Below are positions 1 to 11,145 of a stretch of DNA of 64,000 bases, piece after piece. Numbering within the stretch: the first letter of the stretch is position 1; each line of letters opens with the position of its first letter. The translations under genes were made by a program, and so were the position numbers. Source of the stretch: Lentilactobacillus kosonis. GTDB taxonomy: Bacteria > Bacillota > Bacilli > Lactobacillales > Lactobacillaceae. A model generated the notes under the pieces. It saw only the letters and a program-made list of their open reading frames with translations, searched no databases and had not been told where the DNA came from. The stretch spans positions 372,001-436,000 of the forward strand of contig NZ_BEXA01000002.1 of NCBI RefSeq assembly GCF_003864335.1. Direction: 5' to 3'.

Positions 1-580
1 ATGCTACTCGAATGTCCCATAATTTGTCTGATGGCCTCAGTTTGACTTTCGATAGTATATTTCCATTCATGAACAACCGTGGACATTGGTTGGTTATATC
101 GAAGACGTTTCAGTGCATCCACAAATGCTGCCATTAGATCTAATCTATTGAATGGTGATGGTTCAAGCAAAGAAGCAGGTTGCTCGTCAACGGTTACCAA
201 TGACCTAGTATAACTTTGCCGTCGCTTGGATTCACTCTGCCTAAAAAAGTTGCTACTTTTTTATACCGTTGATAATTAAGCAACTGTTGAACTAAGTCTT
301 CTCGTGGATCGTCTTCATCATCATCAAAATCAACTTGTGGCGTTGGTAGTAGCATCTTTGATTTAATCAGCATTAACTTAGCAGCCATTATCAGGTAATC
401 ACCAACGATATTTAAATCCAAGCGATTTGCATCATAAATGTACTCCATATACTGATCTGTAATTTCAGCAATTTGAATATCATAAATATCCATTTTAGAT
501 TGCTGAATTAGGTGCAATAACACCTCTAATGGGCCATCGAAATCCGTTAAGTGTAGTTCAGGTAAGCCTAGGTCACTCAT
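1..580 (-). CDS. scpA: Segregation and condensation protein A, partial at window edge, frameshifted
   Basis: ScpA is the kleisin subunit of the SMC-ScpAB condensin that compacts and segregates the chromosome. The N-terminus shows the family pattern: TDFDGPLEVLLHLI, then DIYDIQIAEITDQYMEY and MAAKLMLIKSKMLLP, with an acidic DDDEDDPRE loop. The ATG at 578-580 overlaps the TGA of the upstream ribT-like gene. The reading frame stops early (at 194), but the family-like continuation (FRQSESKRRQSYTRSLV and onward) lies in another frame. One extra A in the A-run at 243-248 joins the two, so I infer a sequencing indel. The C-terminus runs past base 1. scpB, normally next, is outside the window. Confidence 0.9.
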
Positions 581-933
581 ACTTTAGTCTTCTCCCAACT
601 TTTTAAAATGTTGTGAGTACTAAAACTACCAACGATTTGCTTATCATTAAAATAAGCGGCCAATTCATCTAACATCCGATTACAACTAGCCTGGCTTTGA
701 CTTTGCGGGGTCAACAATAGCTGATGAATCACGACTTGATTAGATAACTCCTCAATTCCTAGTAACCCTGCCCAATTGCGAGCATCATTTTGCCAAAGAA
801 AAATTTGCCGTTGATCCGCCTGGTCATACCAGTCCATTTCCTGATTGACTAAATCCATATTAGGAAATTCCGTTATCAGAGAAAGTAAGCCCATCGTAAT
901 TTTTTCATAGTCCTTACGATATTGATAAAGCAT
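577..933 (-). CDS. ribT: RibT-like GNAT family acetyltransferase
   Basis: A 118-residue protein resembling the small RibT protein that sits between xerD and scpA in lactobacilli and in the rib cluster of Bacillus. It starts MLYQYRKDYEKITMGLLSL, which matches RibT closely. RibT has a GNAT (N-acetyltransferase) fold of unknown substrate. The start at 931-933 is chosen because a strong AGGAGG lies seven bases upstream; longer in-frame extensions only read back through xerD. The stop overlaps the scpA start by four bases (ATGA), so translation is probably coupled. The residue pattern here is less conserved over the acetyl-CoA loop than in Bacillus, so catalytic activity is uncertain. Confidence 0.75.
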   Translation of the reverse strand: MLYQYRKDYEKITMGLLSLITEFPNMDLVNQEMDWYDQADQRQIFLWQNDARNWAGLLGIEELSNQVVIHQLLLTPQSQSQASCNRMLDELAAYFNDKQIVGSFSTHNILKSWEKTKV

Positions 934-944
934 TTTTGATCCTC

Positions 945-1830
945 CTAGCTTCGTGGATGATATTGTCGATAAACGTTCGCCAAATGTTTTTTGAAACATG
1001 CGTGTAGATTTGGGTGGTTGAAATATCCGAATGTCCAAGTAATTCTTGCACAATTCGCAAGTCAGCCCCATTTTCTAATAAATGTGTTGCAAATGAATGG
1101 CGAAGTGTATGAACAGTCACATGGTGTTCAATCCCCGCAATAGCAGCATATTTCTTAATCATTTGCCAAATTGCTTGTCTAGTTAACTGATGACCTCGAG
1201 CGTTTAAAAAGATAGCTGCCGTATTAGTTCTACCCTGGAGCAGTCCTGGCCTCACTTCATCAAGATACCGTTCAAGCCACTCCTTAGCAATATCAGAGAT
1301 TGGAATGATTCGTTCCTTATTCCCTTTACCAATTGTTTGAATTAAACTCATTGGTAAATGAAGATCCACTAATTTTAAATTAATTAATTCAGATACCCGC
1401 AGTCCGGTTGCATACAATACTTCTAAAATCGCTCTGTCCCGAAGGCCTAGTTTTTTAGTCACATCTGGAGCCTCTAAAAGATTATTTACCTCGTCAACCG
1501 AAAGCACATCCGGAAGGGTTTTAGCCTGCTTAGGTGCGTCGATCTTGGTCATTGGGTCACTATCGATTTGATTAAATTGATATAGATAGGCAAAAAACTT
1601 CCGCAAACTAGACACCATGTGGATAATCGTATTCCGTGATTTATGCTGCTTTTGCAAATCCTCAAGTAAATTCAAGATATCATATTGATCGATTACCCCA
1701 ATCTGCGATTTGGTTAGCGCAAAAAGGTCACGGCTTCAGTTAAGTCTTGACGATAACTGTTGATTGTATTATCTGACAATCCTCTCTCAACCCGCAAATA
1801 ATGCAAATAATCTTGAACTAACTCATTCAT
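945..1830 (-). CDS. xerD: Site-specific tyrosine recombinase XerD, frameshifted twice
   Basis: XerD with XerC or XerS-type partners resolves chromosome dimers at dif. The core-binding N-terminal domain (MNELVQDYLHYLRVERGLSDNT) is followed by the catalytic domain with ATGLRVSEL (Arg), HTLRHSFATHLL (His, Arg) and GHSDISTTQIYTH (His, nucleophilic Tyr). The gene needs two repairs: one base in the A-run at 1721-1725 and one in the T-run at 987-992. With these the protein is about 295 residues and ends HLANVYRQYHPRS, as in the family, stopping at 945-947 just before the ribT Shine-Dalgarno. Starting ATG at 1828-1830 lies directly after the cvfB stop. Both breaks look like homopolymer sequencing errors. 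Confidence 0.9.
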
Positions 1831-1831
1831 C

Positions 1832-2698
1832 TTAATCCCTATCTTTTAAAATGATTTTTCCATCTTCTTGGGTGATCAACCGTTCCTTTAACAAATGCCC
1901 TAGTGCCCGTTTGAAGGCACCCTTACTGATGCCAAAGAAAGTTTTAATTGATTCAGGCTCACTCTTATCAGAATATGGTAATTCTCCATTGGTGCTGTGT
2001 TGCAAAACGGCCAACACCATTGCGGCATCATCGTCAATTGCCTTATATGCCTTAGGTTTAGTAGACATGTTTACAGTTTGATCCCGCAATTGGCCAATTA
2101 TTCGGCCTTCAACTACCTCGCCTAAACGGGGTTCTTGAACTCGCTCATCAGGATGTAAAAAGGCTAGTTCATAGTTATCAGTTAACAATCTAGTACCGGC
2201 CATCTTTAATCGATAAGCAGTTCCCTTGATGGGTTTATTATTAACCACCTTTTTGGGTTGTTGAGAAATTGCCTGAAAAATTTCTTCATCAGCAAGGTGA
2301 CCCCAAATCCGGCCCTTGTTGTCAACTTCCAAATCAATCATCAATCTATCGCCTTCCTTAGGCCATAAATTAGTCATTGTTGGTAATTCATCCAAAGAAA
2401 CTACAACATCCTTATTAGGTAAACCAATGTTTACAAAGACTCCCAAACCGTGGTGTTGCTTCACCACGGTAGCAAAGCCATAATGGTCCCGTCTAATATC
2501 CGGAACCTGTCGGGTTACTTGTAATTTATGCTGTTCATTTTCGTAAGTAAATCCGGTAAACATTGAACCTAGTTTAAGAGGCTTTTCGATCTCTTCCTTG
2601 GATAACATGAAGGTTGTTCCCTCAATTTGGACAAAATAGCTGTCATCATTTTCATCAGTTACCTTGCCAGTTAAAACATTTGCTAATAATTCGTTCAT
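1832..2698 (-). CDS. cvfB: CvfB/YitL family S1-domain RNA-binding protein
   Basis: A 288-residue member of the conserved virulence factor B family (YitL in Bacillus), which has tandem S1-like OB folds and a C-terminal winged helix. Visible features are an S1-like segment around DHYGFATVVKQHHGLGVFVNIGLPNKDVVVSLDELP, a second around RLGEVVEGRIIGQLRDQTVN, and a C-terminal wHTH (FFGISKGAFKRALGHLLKERLI) that reads like an RNA or DNA binding helix. In staphylococci the family affects virulence gene expression; its role in lactobacilli is not defined. I prefer the ATG at 2696-2698 over one four codons upstream because GGAG lies at proper spacing before it. The gene is followed at once by xerD, suggesting co-transcription. 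Confidence 0.88.
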   Translation of the reverse strand: MNELLANVLTGKVTDENDDSYFVQIEGTTFMLSKEEIEKPLKLGSMFTGFTYENEQHKLQVTRQVPDIRRDHYGFATVVKQHHGLGVFVNIGLPNKDVVVSLDELPTMTNLWPKEGDRLMIDLEVDNKGRIWGHLADEEIFQAISQQPKKVVNNKPIKGTAYRLKMAGTRLLTDNYELAFLHPDERVQEPRLGEVVEGRIIGQLRDQTVNMSTKPKAYKAIDDDAAMVLAVLQHSTNGELPYSDKSEPESIKTFFGISKGAFKRALGHLLKERLITQEDGKIILKDRD

Positions 2699-2796
2699 AT
2701 AAATCTCCATTCAAGACATTATTAAGTTCATTCTACACGCTTTTTCATGTGAGTGCTAATTACACTACTTTAAAGCAATTGTAGCATATAGGCAAC

Positions 2797-2832
2797 AAAA
2801 AAGTGGAACGGAGAAAATCTCCGTTCCACTTT
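2797..2832 (-). terminator. Intrinsic terminator after pyk
   Basis: On the minus strand a perfect stem AAAGTGGAACGGAG / CTCCGTTCCACTTT closes a short loop and runs into T6. It lies 22 bases after the pyk stop and is the end of the pyk transcript. cvfB must therefore have its own promoter in the remaining 100 bases. Confidence 0.92.
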
Positions 2833-2853
2833 CTAGTTTTAACTAACAGTTCT

Positions 2854-4612
2854 TTAGATTGAGCTTGAAGCACCGTGGTAGATTACTCCACGACGTGAGT
2901 CAACCGTGATTAATTCACCATCAGAAATCTTGCTGGTAGCATTTGATGCACCAACAATTACAGGAATTCCCATAGAAATTCCAACAACCGCTGCGTGTGA
3001 TGTTAAACCACCATTTTCAACAACAACTGCTGAGGCTTTTTCAATAGCTGGCAAGTAATCTTTGTCAGTTGAGCTAGTTACTAAGATGCTACCTTCAGTT
3101 ACTTTGTTGTTAGCATCTGAAGCACTCTTAGCTAAAACGGCCTTACCGATAACAGTCTTGTCACCAACACCTTGGCCTTGAACTAACTTTGAGCCAATTA
3201 ATTGAACTCTCATCAAGTTAGTAGTACCACTTTCGCCAACTGGAACACCGGCAGTAACGATGATTAGATCGCCTTCCTTAGCTAAACCAGTTTCAACGGC
3301 TTTCTTTGAAGCAAGTTCAAAGATTTCATCAGTACTCTTAACTTCGTCAACAAGTACTGGATGAACACCCCAGTTAATCATTAATCCACGACGAGTTTTT
3401 TCATCGAAAGTGATTGCTAAGATATCTGCATCTGGATGGTACTTAGAAATCATACGTGCAGTGTATCCTGAACGAGTAGCCGCAACGATAGTGTGGATAC
3501 CAAGTTCTTTAGCAACTCGAGCAACTGAGTCACCAATTGATTCAGTAACATCGCTAGCATCGAATTTTGGACGAGGAGTACCAAAGTCAGCAAATGCATT
3601 TTCTGACTTAACATCGATTCTGGCCATAGTAGCAACAGATTCAACTGGGTAATCACCGTTAGCACTTTCACCAGAAAGCATAGTTGCATCAGTACCATCA
3701 AAGACAGCATTGGCAACATCAGATGCTTCGGCACGAGTTGGGCGTGGGTTTTCTTGCATTGAGTCAAGCATTTGAGTAGCAGTAATAACTGGCTTACCTA
3801 ATGCGTTACATTTTTTAATTAAAGTTTTTTGTACCAAAGGTACGTTTTCAGCAGGAATTTCAACACCCATGTCTCCACGAGCAATCATTAAACCATCAGA
3901 AACCTTGATGATTTCGTCAAAGTTGTTGATTCCTTCTTGTGATTCGATCTTAGGGAAGATTTGAACATGTTCCATATGCTTTTCTTCAAGCAATTCACGG
4001 ATATCCATAACATCTTCAGGCTTACGCACGAATGAAGCAGCGATAAAGTCGATGTTATGATCCAAACCAAAACGGATGTCGCTTGAATCTTTTTCAGTAA
4101 TACCAGGTAAGTTAATTGAAACACCTGGAGCATTAACACCCTTACGTGATCCAAGAAGACCATCGTTTTGAGCAGTAACAACTAATTCATGAGTAGCGTC
4201 ATCTTTCTTTTCAATCAATGTGTCCAACAAACCATCATCAAATAGTACGTGACCACCTTCATGAACATCATCAAACAATCCTGGGTAAGTGATTGCGATT
4301 TTTTCTTTAGTACCTTCGATGCTGTCATCCATTGAGATACGGAAAGTATCGCCAGTATGGAATTCAAGCTTACCACCCTGTTGTACAGTAGTACGAATTT
4401 CAGCACCCTTTGTATCAAGCATAAATCCAACTGTCTTACCAGTCTTCTTTTCTGCTTCATGGACGTTGTTCATGCGGCCTTCATGTTCTTCATGATCACC
4501 GTGTGAAAAGTTAAATCGGAAAACGTTTGCGCCTGCTTCGATTAGTTGAGCAATAGTGTCAACGTCAGTACTTGCGGGACCAAGCGTACTTACGATCTTT
4601 AGTTTTCTTCAT
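2854..4612 (-). CDS. pyk: Pyruvate kinase, frameshifted near the start
   Basis: Converts phosphoenolpyruvate and ADP to pyruvate and ATP, the last step of glycolysis and of the phosphoketolase pathway. The start MKKTK at 4610-4612 has GGAG upstream; one surplus A at 4598-4600 throws the frame. Removing it gives IVSTLGPASTD and FRFNFSHGDHEEHEGR and a 585-residue protein, the usual lactobacillus length. MLDTKGAEIRT, IARGDMGVEIP and ATQMLDSM are active-site motifs. The last 110 residues form the extra PEP-utiliser-like domain of Bacillus-type kinases, with GGLTSHAAVVG near residue 537. It has its own promoter and terminator. No pfkA is found beside it, unlike in homofermentative lactobacilli. 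Confidence 0.95.
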
Positions 4613-4702
4613 AAGAAATATCTCTCCTTGTTTGATGGACACCCAATTCGTGGATTATCAATAACCAACACGAATTAGTTTTCCAAATTGATTTCAACCA
4701 GT

Positions 4703-4731
4703 ATTTTATCACTTTTAAACCGGTATGTCTG
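4703..4731 (-). promoter_or_regulatory. Candidate sigma-A promoter for pyk
   Basis: Reading the minus strand: CAGACA (-35, 4726-4731), 17-base spacer, TAAAAT (-10, 4703-4708). The start codon is about 90 bases downstream. The 211-base gap between dnaE and pyk holds this and nothing else convincing. Confidence 0.6.
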
Positions 4732-4823
4732 CTCATTTTTAACAGCCATTATTCAGCTAAAAATATGAACCCATAAATAGCAACAAAGAAAAGGCTTTCA
4801 CCATTAGAAATTGAATTATAAAT

Positions 4824-7800
4824 TTACTTATAAACAACATTATCAATCCCTAAAATGTCGATGAGTGCTTCACTAACTGCTTCACCAGTCGGCAACCATA
4901 AATTTCTCTCTAATTTAGTGAGCTTTTTCGTTTCAGCGTCATAAATAACTACTGGTGAAATTTTATCTTGATTTGACAATTGCTTGATTAGGTCAAACAA
5001 TTCACGCTTATCGACACCATTCGTTAACCGCAAATACCAAATTTTAGGTTGATTACGTTGGAAATCTGACAATGCATTTGATGCAGGAACAATTTTATTA
5101 GCAATCAATTCAAGCGCATCCCGTTTTTCAACGTTTCCGCTTACCAACAAAACGATATCTTTTTTTAACCATGATTGAATTTGATTAAATAATTGCGGAA
5201 ATACCGTAACGGATAACTCGCCGAACGCATCGGTACCTGAAATAAAGGCCATTTGCTTACCAGTCTTAGTTCTAATCACCTTAACTCTTGTCACGTATAA
5301 TAGGACCTTAATATCCTTCATAGTGGCAGTTAATTCCGAAACTGAAACGATTTTAACGAACTTACTTAAGTTTTGAAACCTTTCGGTTGGATGACCAGAT
5401 ATATAAGCTCCTAGCAATTCATTTTCTTTAGTTAGCTTATCTGTAAGAGGCAAATCATCCAAATGAGGCATCTTCGGTTCTAGTGCTTTAAATAAACTAA
5501 GTGAATTTCCTGCCAGATTGATGGAATCAATATATTCCGGTGCTGCCGCAAGTAGTTCAGCTCGATTGTTAGCAAATTCGTCAAAGCAACCTGTATAAAT
5601 TAGGGCTTCAATCGCGTCGATTTTCCTGAATTTTTCATCAATTCGACTGACAAAATTTTTGAAAGGACTTAAATTTACCATTGGTTTGACGTTCTGAAAT
5701 GATTTCCTTGACAAAATCACTCCGAATTCCTTTGATACTGCTTAAACCAAATCTAATTTGCTTATCAGTAATCATAAAATTATCCTGACTAAGATTAATG
5801 CTAGGTGCGACAATCTGAATGTGACGCTTTTTAGCATCTGCAATGTATTGCTTAACCTTGACATCATTATTTTGAACGGACCTTAATAATGAAACGTAAA
5901 ATTCGCCAGGATAATGAACCTTCAGATAAGCCAATTCAACCGCCATTTTACTATAGGCAAATGCATGAGATTTATTGAATCCATAATTAGCAAATTTTTC
6001 AATGTATTCAAAGGTTCTAACAGCAACTACTTCAGAATGACCGCGTTGTTTAGCACCATTAATGAATGCGACCTTCATTTCTTCCATCACGTTAATTTTT
6101 TTCTTACTCATCGCCCGTCGCAACATATCGGCTTGTCCAAGCGAAAATCCTGCCAATGTGTTAGCAACTAGCATTACCTGTTCCTGATAAACGATCACGC
6201 CATACGTAGGCATTAAAATGTCTTTTAGTGAATCATCAATGTGGTCAATGGGTTCTTCAGAATGTTTACGCTTAACTACTTCATCAATATTTTCCATAGG
6301 TCCAGGCCGATATAAAGCATTAACTAGGGCCACATCTTCAAATGTTGTTGGTGCGATCTTTCTTAAGACATTCCTAATCCCGCTTGATTCAAACTGAAAA
6401 ATTCCTGTAGTATCTGCTTCCGCAAATAATTTGATGGTAGCTGGATCATTTAACGGAATCTGTGATGGGTTGATTTCAATTCCTGAATTATCTTTAACCT
6501 CACCTAAAACATCGGCTAAAATTGACAAATTTCTTAATCCTAAAAAATCCATCTTCAATAATCCGGAAATTTCAACATACTCCTTAGGGTATTGGGACAT
6601 TAATAACCCTTCATTTCCATTTTGCAAAGGAACATGATTAACTAATGGATCGTCGCTTAAAACGACCCCTGCTGCATGAGTGGAATAATGACGTGGCAGC
6701 CCTTCTAATTGACTAGCAACTCTAAACAGTTCAGCATTAATTGTCGAATCGCTAATTAGGTTTTGTAGTCGTTGAGAATTGACTTGAGCATCCTTTAAAG
6801 ATATATGAAGGGCATTAGGGATAGCTTGACTCCACTGATTTTGTTGAGTTACTGATAGGCCAAACGTCCGGCCAACATCCCGAATTGCTTGCTTCGCCGC
6901 TAATGTGCCAAAGGTAATAATTTGGCCAACTCGTTCATGACCATACTTATTACCAACGTATTGAATTACTTCATCTCGCCTAGTATCTGGAATATCTAGG
7001 TCAATATCCGGCATCTGCATCCGTTCAGGATTTAAAAATCGCTCAAACAGTAAATCATACTTAATAGGATCAACGTCGGTGATTCTTAACACATAGGCTA
7101 CAAGTGATCCAGCCGCTGATCCTCGACCTGGACCAGTAATAATATTATTCCGGTGAGCAAAACTGATCACATCTTCAACAATCAAAAAATAGTCATCAAA
7201 TCCCATGGAATGAATAATTGATAATTCATGTTTTAAACGATCGGTATAATTAGTCTCATTTTGAATACCATCTGTTTTAGATCGTTTTTGCAAGCCTTGT
7301 TCACAAATTTGTCGTAAATAATCCTCAGAAGACAAGTTGTTGGGAGTTGTAAATCTTGGTAATTTAGCCTCTTGCACATCAATCGTCACGTTAGCATCAG
7401 AAACTAGGCGATTCAATTCTTGTAATGCCCCTTGAAGATGCATATCGGTGAAGTATTGCTCAATTTCTTCGACAGGTCTTAGAAAATATTCTCCTCGTTT
7501 CCGGCTAGCTTCAAACACATTTTCAATCTTAGTGCCGGCAGCAATCGATTCCAGCACCCGACTTAAGAACAAATCATCGCTATTCAAATAATCAACTTCG
7601 ACATCCGCAATCAATTTAAGGCCATTATCAGCAGCCAGCTTACTCAAAGTGTCAACAATAGTGGCTGATTGATGAAAGTCAATTCCTAACTTAATATCTG
7701 TTGGCAATTGGCCCATATTAGTCAACTTAGTAATGATCTCTGCAACCTGTTGTTGTTTACCTTGAACAATTAAGTCATTAACTTCTCCTAAAGCGGGTAA

Positions 7801-8166
7801 TATAATCACCGTTCCAGATAACATATTTTTTAATTGGGAGATGGTAATTGCGTCATTAGTGTTAACTAACGTTGAAATTGCTAATAGATTTTGATACCCT
7901 TCGTTGTTAACAGCAACCAAACTTAGCGGATATGTTTGATCGGACAAAATCATCCCTGGTAAGTCGAGCGTCAAGCCGATAATTGGTTTTAACCCATTTT
8001 GTAAGCATAAATTATAAAATGATGGGACCGCGTACATGACATTCAGATCGCTGATTCCTAAACTACTGTATCCTAATTCTTTTGCTCGTTCAATCAAATC
8101 GGTAAGTCGAATTGGACTTCTTAATAGACTAAATGCTGTTTTAATTCGTAGCGGAACAAAACTCAA
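4824..8166 (-). CDS. dnaE: DNA polymerase III alpha subunit DnaE, frameshifted
   Basis: In Firmicutes DnaE extends the RNA primers on the lagging strand before hand-off to PolC. An N-terminal PHP-like domain (LRIKTAFSLLRSP) is followed by palm motifs GPGRGSAAGSLVAYV and PDIDLDIPDTRRDEVIQY, containing the catalytic aspartates, fingers with NALYRPGPME, and a C-terminal OB fold (MAFISGTDAFGELSVTVFP). The TTG start at 8164-8166 has AAGGAGG eight bases upstream and gives the expected LSFVPL beginning. One surplus base in the A/T run near 5652-5660 splits the frame at FKSFQKF/VSRIDEKF; corrected length is about 1113 residues, normal for DnaE. PolC, the other replicase, lies at the far end of this window. 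Confidence 0.95.
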
Positions 8167-8194
8167 ACGGGACGCCTCCTTTTTTATTATTATA

Positions 8195-8203
8195 ATTATA
8201 GCA
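8195..8203 (-). promoter_or_regulatory. Extended -10 promoter element for dnaE
   Basis: The minus strand has TGCTATAAT, a perfect extended -10 (TGnTATAAT), about 28 bases before the TTG start. The -35 region is poor, which an extended -10 tolerates. Confidence 0.6.
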
Positions 8204-8223
8204 GAGGAATCAATATCCATCCC

Positions 8224-8249
8224 GCGCAGATTTTATTTATTTTCTGCGC
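8224..8249. repeat. Perfect inverted repeat between divergent dnaE and DUF2929 promoters
   Basis: GCGCAGA, 12 A/T bases, TCTGCGC. It lies between the two divergent extended -10 elements and covers the likely -35 of the plus-strand gene. It may be an operator; no U-tract follows closely enough to call it a terminator. Confidence 0.55.
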
Positions 8250-8255
8250 CAATTG

Positions 8256-8264
8256 TGCTATTAT
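8256..8264 (+). promoter_or_regulatory. Extended -10 promoter element for the DUF2929 gene
   Basis: TGCTATTAT reads as an extended -10 (TGnTATTAT) 25 bases before the ATG at 8289, with GAGGTGGG as the ribosome binding site in between. Confidence 0.5.
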
Positions 8265-8288
8265 ACCTTTGTTAGCGAGGTGGGCAAA

Positions 8289-8483
8289 ATGTTAAAAAGG
8301 TTCTTTATTTGTAATATTGTAACTGTTTTTTGGGCATTAATCTTTGGTGAAGTAATTGGATATATTGCTTCCGCACTTGAATTAATGCCTTACAGTATCG
8401 GTCAAATCGGTTGTGTTGCAGCATTAACTGCTTTTATCGCAACAAACGGTATTTTACTAATTAGCAGAGTATCTAAATCTTAA
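8289..8483 (+). CDS. DUF2929 family small membrane protein
   Basis: A 64-residue protein with two predicted membrane segments, FFICNIVTVFWALIFGEVIGYI and IGCVAALTAFIATNGILLI, ending with basic residues. The FGEVIGYI segment and the divergent position beside dnaE match the DUF2929 family found at this locus in lactobacilli; its function is unknown. The ATG at 8289 is chosen because GAGGTGGG lies just upstream; an upstream ATG in frame has no such signal. It is monocistronic, between a promoter and a bidirectional terminator. Confidence 0.75.
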   Translation: MLKRFFICNIVTVFWALIFGEVIGYIASALELMPYSIGQIGCVAALTAFIATNGILLISRVSKS

Positions 8484-8487
8484 TAAT

Positions 8488-8519
8488 AAAAAAGTGGACC
8501 TTATTGGTCCACTTTTTTT
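8488..8519. terminator. Bidirectional intrinsic terminator between DUF2929 gene and clpB
   Basis: A-run, AAAGTGGACC stem, TTATT loop, GGTCCACTTT stem, T-run. It works in both directions and separates the convergent DUF2929 gene (+) from clpB (-). Confidence 0.93.
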
Positions 8520-8530
8520 ATGCATTTTTA

Positions 8531-11117
8531 TTAACTTTTAAATGTTAGTTGATCGCTTTCTAAATCAATTAAGACCGTGCTATCTGGTTCTATTTCATCC
8601 CCAATCATCATCTTAGCGATCGGTGTTTCAACCCTGCTAGTCACAAATCGTTGCATTGGTCGAGCACCATATTGGGGATCATATCCATTATCTGCAATCC
8701 ATTGTTTAGCAGCATCAGAAATCTTCAAAGTTATCGACTGAGCCTTAGTTCGGTCAGATAAATAATCAATGATTTTTTGTACGATTTGCTTAATATTTTC
8801 CTTAGTTAAAGGTGCAAATGTAATTACATCATCAATCCGATTTAAAAATTCTGGTTTAAAGCTAGCCTGTAACAAGGCATTGACTTGTTCCTTAGCCTGT
8901 TCACTAACCTTACCTGATTCATCAGTTCCCGATAACAAAATATCTGAACCAAGGTTAGAAGTCATAATCAAAATCGTATTCTTGAAATTGATGGTTCTCC
9001 CCTGACTATCGGTCAACCGACCGTCATCTAAAACTTGAAGTAAGATGTTGAACACATCAGGATGAGCCTTCTCAATTTCATCGAATAATACGATAGTATA
9101 TGGATTTCTTCGAACGGCTTCCGTGAGTTGACCGCCTTCTTCATAACCGACATAACCAGGAGCTGCCCCAACCAGTCTTGAAACTGATTCCTTTTCCATA
9201 TATTCAGACATATCAATTCGAACCATGTGATCTTCTGAATCAAACAAATCTTCGGCTAACGCCTTAGCCAACTCGGTTTTACCGACTCCAGTTGGTCCAA
9301 GGAATAAGAACGAACCTAATGGCTTTGAAGGATCAGCTAAACCTGCTCGCGATCTCAAGACAGCGTCGGAAACCGCAGTAACTGCCTCATCCTGACCAAT
9401 TACCCGATGATGTAAATTATCAGCTAGTTTAAGCAGTTTTTGACGTTCACCTTCAACCAATCGATTAACCGGAATCCCGGTTTGACGACTAACCACACCA
9501 GCAATTTCATCGCTAGTAACTGATTCAGATACCAACCAGTCATCGTGTTGATCACTATTTTCAAGCTCGTTGATTTCTTTTTCTAAATCGGGAATTGTCC
9601 CATGTTGTAACACTGCTGCTTTATTTAAGTCATAACTATTTTCAGCATTGACCAAATCGTTTTTCGCTTGATCCAATTGGCGTTTAACATCACTAATGTG
9701 TTGGATTGATTTCTTTTCTGATCCCCAGCGAGCGTTTAGCTCATTAACCCGGTCTTTAATGGACGCTAGTTCTTTTTGAACGCTTGCTAATCGCTTTTTA
9801 GATGCGTCATCAGTTTCCTGCTTCAACGCAGCCTCTTCAACTTCTAATCTGATTAACTGTCGATTAGCAGAATCCAATTCCGACGGTTGTGAATTCATCT
9901 CAACCCGAATTTCAGCCGATGCCTCATCAACCAGGTCAATCGCCTTATCAGGAAGATTCCGATCAGTGATATACCGATCTGACAGTTGAGCTGCCGCCAC
10001 CAACGCATTGTCATGAATGCGAACCCCATGGTGAATTTCTAAACTTTCACGAAGTCCTCTTAAAATAGTAATGGTATCAAGAACTGTTGGTTCATCGACT
10101 AAAACTCGTTGGAATCTCCGTTCTAGGGCCTTATCCTTCTCCATATACTGACGATACTCATCAATAGTAGTTGCACCAATTAAATGTAATTCGCCCCGAG
10201 CAAGCATTGGTTTCAAAATGTTCCCAGCATCCATACTGCCTTCGGCTTTACCAGCACCAACAATATTATGAATTTCATCAATAAACATAATAATTTGCCC
10301 ATCTGATTTTCGAACTTCTTTAAGAACCGATTGGAGACGTTCTTCAAACTCACCACGATATTTTGCACCAGCAATTAGTGAACCCATATCCAATTGGTAA
10401 ATTGTCTTATCCTTTAAATTTTCAGGAACATCGTTTGAAGCGATTCGCTTGGCCAGGCCTTCCACCACAGCCGTTTTTCCAACACCTGGTGCCCCAATCA
10501 GCACCGGATTATTTTTGGTCTTTCTGGAAAGAATCGTAATTACTTCGAGAATTTCTTTATCCCTGCCAATAATTGGGCCAAGCTTATTTTCTCTAGCAGC
10601 CTTTACTAAGTCAGTTCCGTATTTTTCAAGTGACTGATATGAATCTTCTTGATTCTTATTAACTACTTTTTGGCCACCTCGGATTTTTTCTACCACATTT
10701 TGGACTTTTTTGTTCAGTAATATCTTGGCCAGTAAGATAATCCTTAAACTTATCTCCATGCAATCGCATTAGCGCAATTGTTAAAGTATCAACCGCAATA
10801 TACTTATCATCAAGTTTATTTTTAACCTGTTCTGCATCCTGCAATAGTTCATAGAGGTTAGCCGATAACGATTGACCATAAGTTACTGATGAGCCTTCAA
10901 CGACCGCAATTGCGTCAATTTCATCATCAAGTTCCTTTTCAACCGCTGAAACGTCCAAACCTAATTCAGAATAAATTTGTCGAGCTAATTCACCAGGTTG
11001 CACCAATGCTTTAAATAAATGAGCAACGGTAATATTTTGCTGTTTTCTAGTTACTGCAATTTGTTGTGCAGATGATATCGCAGTTGAAACTGCTTCCGTT
11101 AAATTATCTGGATTCAT
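8531..11117 (-). CDS. clpB: ATP-dependent chaperone ClpB, frameshifted
   Basis: ClpB is the AAA+ disaggregase that pulls proteins out of aggregates together with DnaK. Domains: double Clp-N repeat (residues 1-140), NBD1 with Walker A GAPGVGKT (about 208-215) and Walker [10 protein letters not shown], a coiled-coil M domain, NBD2 with GPTGVGKT and [11 protein letters not shown], and a C-terminal D2 small domain. One surplus A in the run at 10706-10711 breaks the frame after the N domain; corrected length is about 861. The ATG at 11115-11117 follows AAGGTG; a GTG four codons earlier is less likely. The upstream CtsR box indicates heat-stress control. The DnaK system it works with lies at 43.7-48.5 kb. 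Confidence 0.95.
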
Positions 11118-11145
11118 ATTAATTATCACCTTTTTGTTTGTAATT

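Noticed and set aside
577-1071. Longer 164-codon reading of the ribT-like gene
   Set aside because: The first 46 codons are the reverse-frame continuation of xerD; the strong ribosome binding site fixes the start at 933.
2751-2759. GAGTGCTAA upstream of cvfB as a CIRCE element
   Set aside because: Only one half-site; the position of the other arm (nine bases away) does not match TTAGCACTC.
4788-4805. cre-like sequence (TGAAAGCCTTTTC) upstream of pyk
   Set aside because: The central CG of the CcpA site is CC here and it lies about 60 bases above the promoter; too weak to call.
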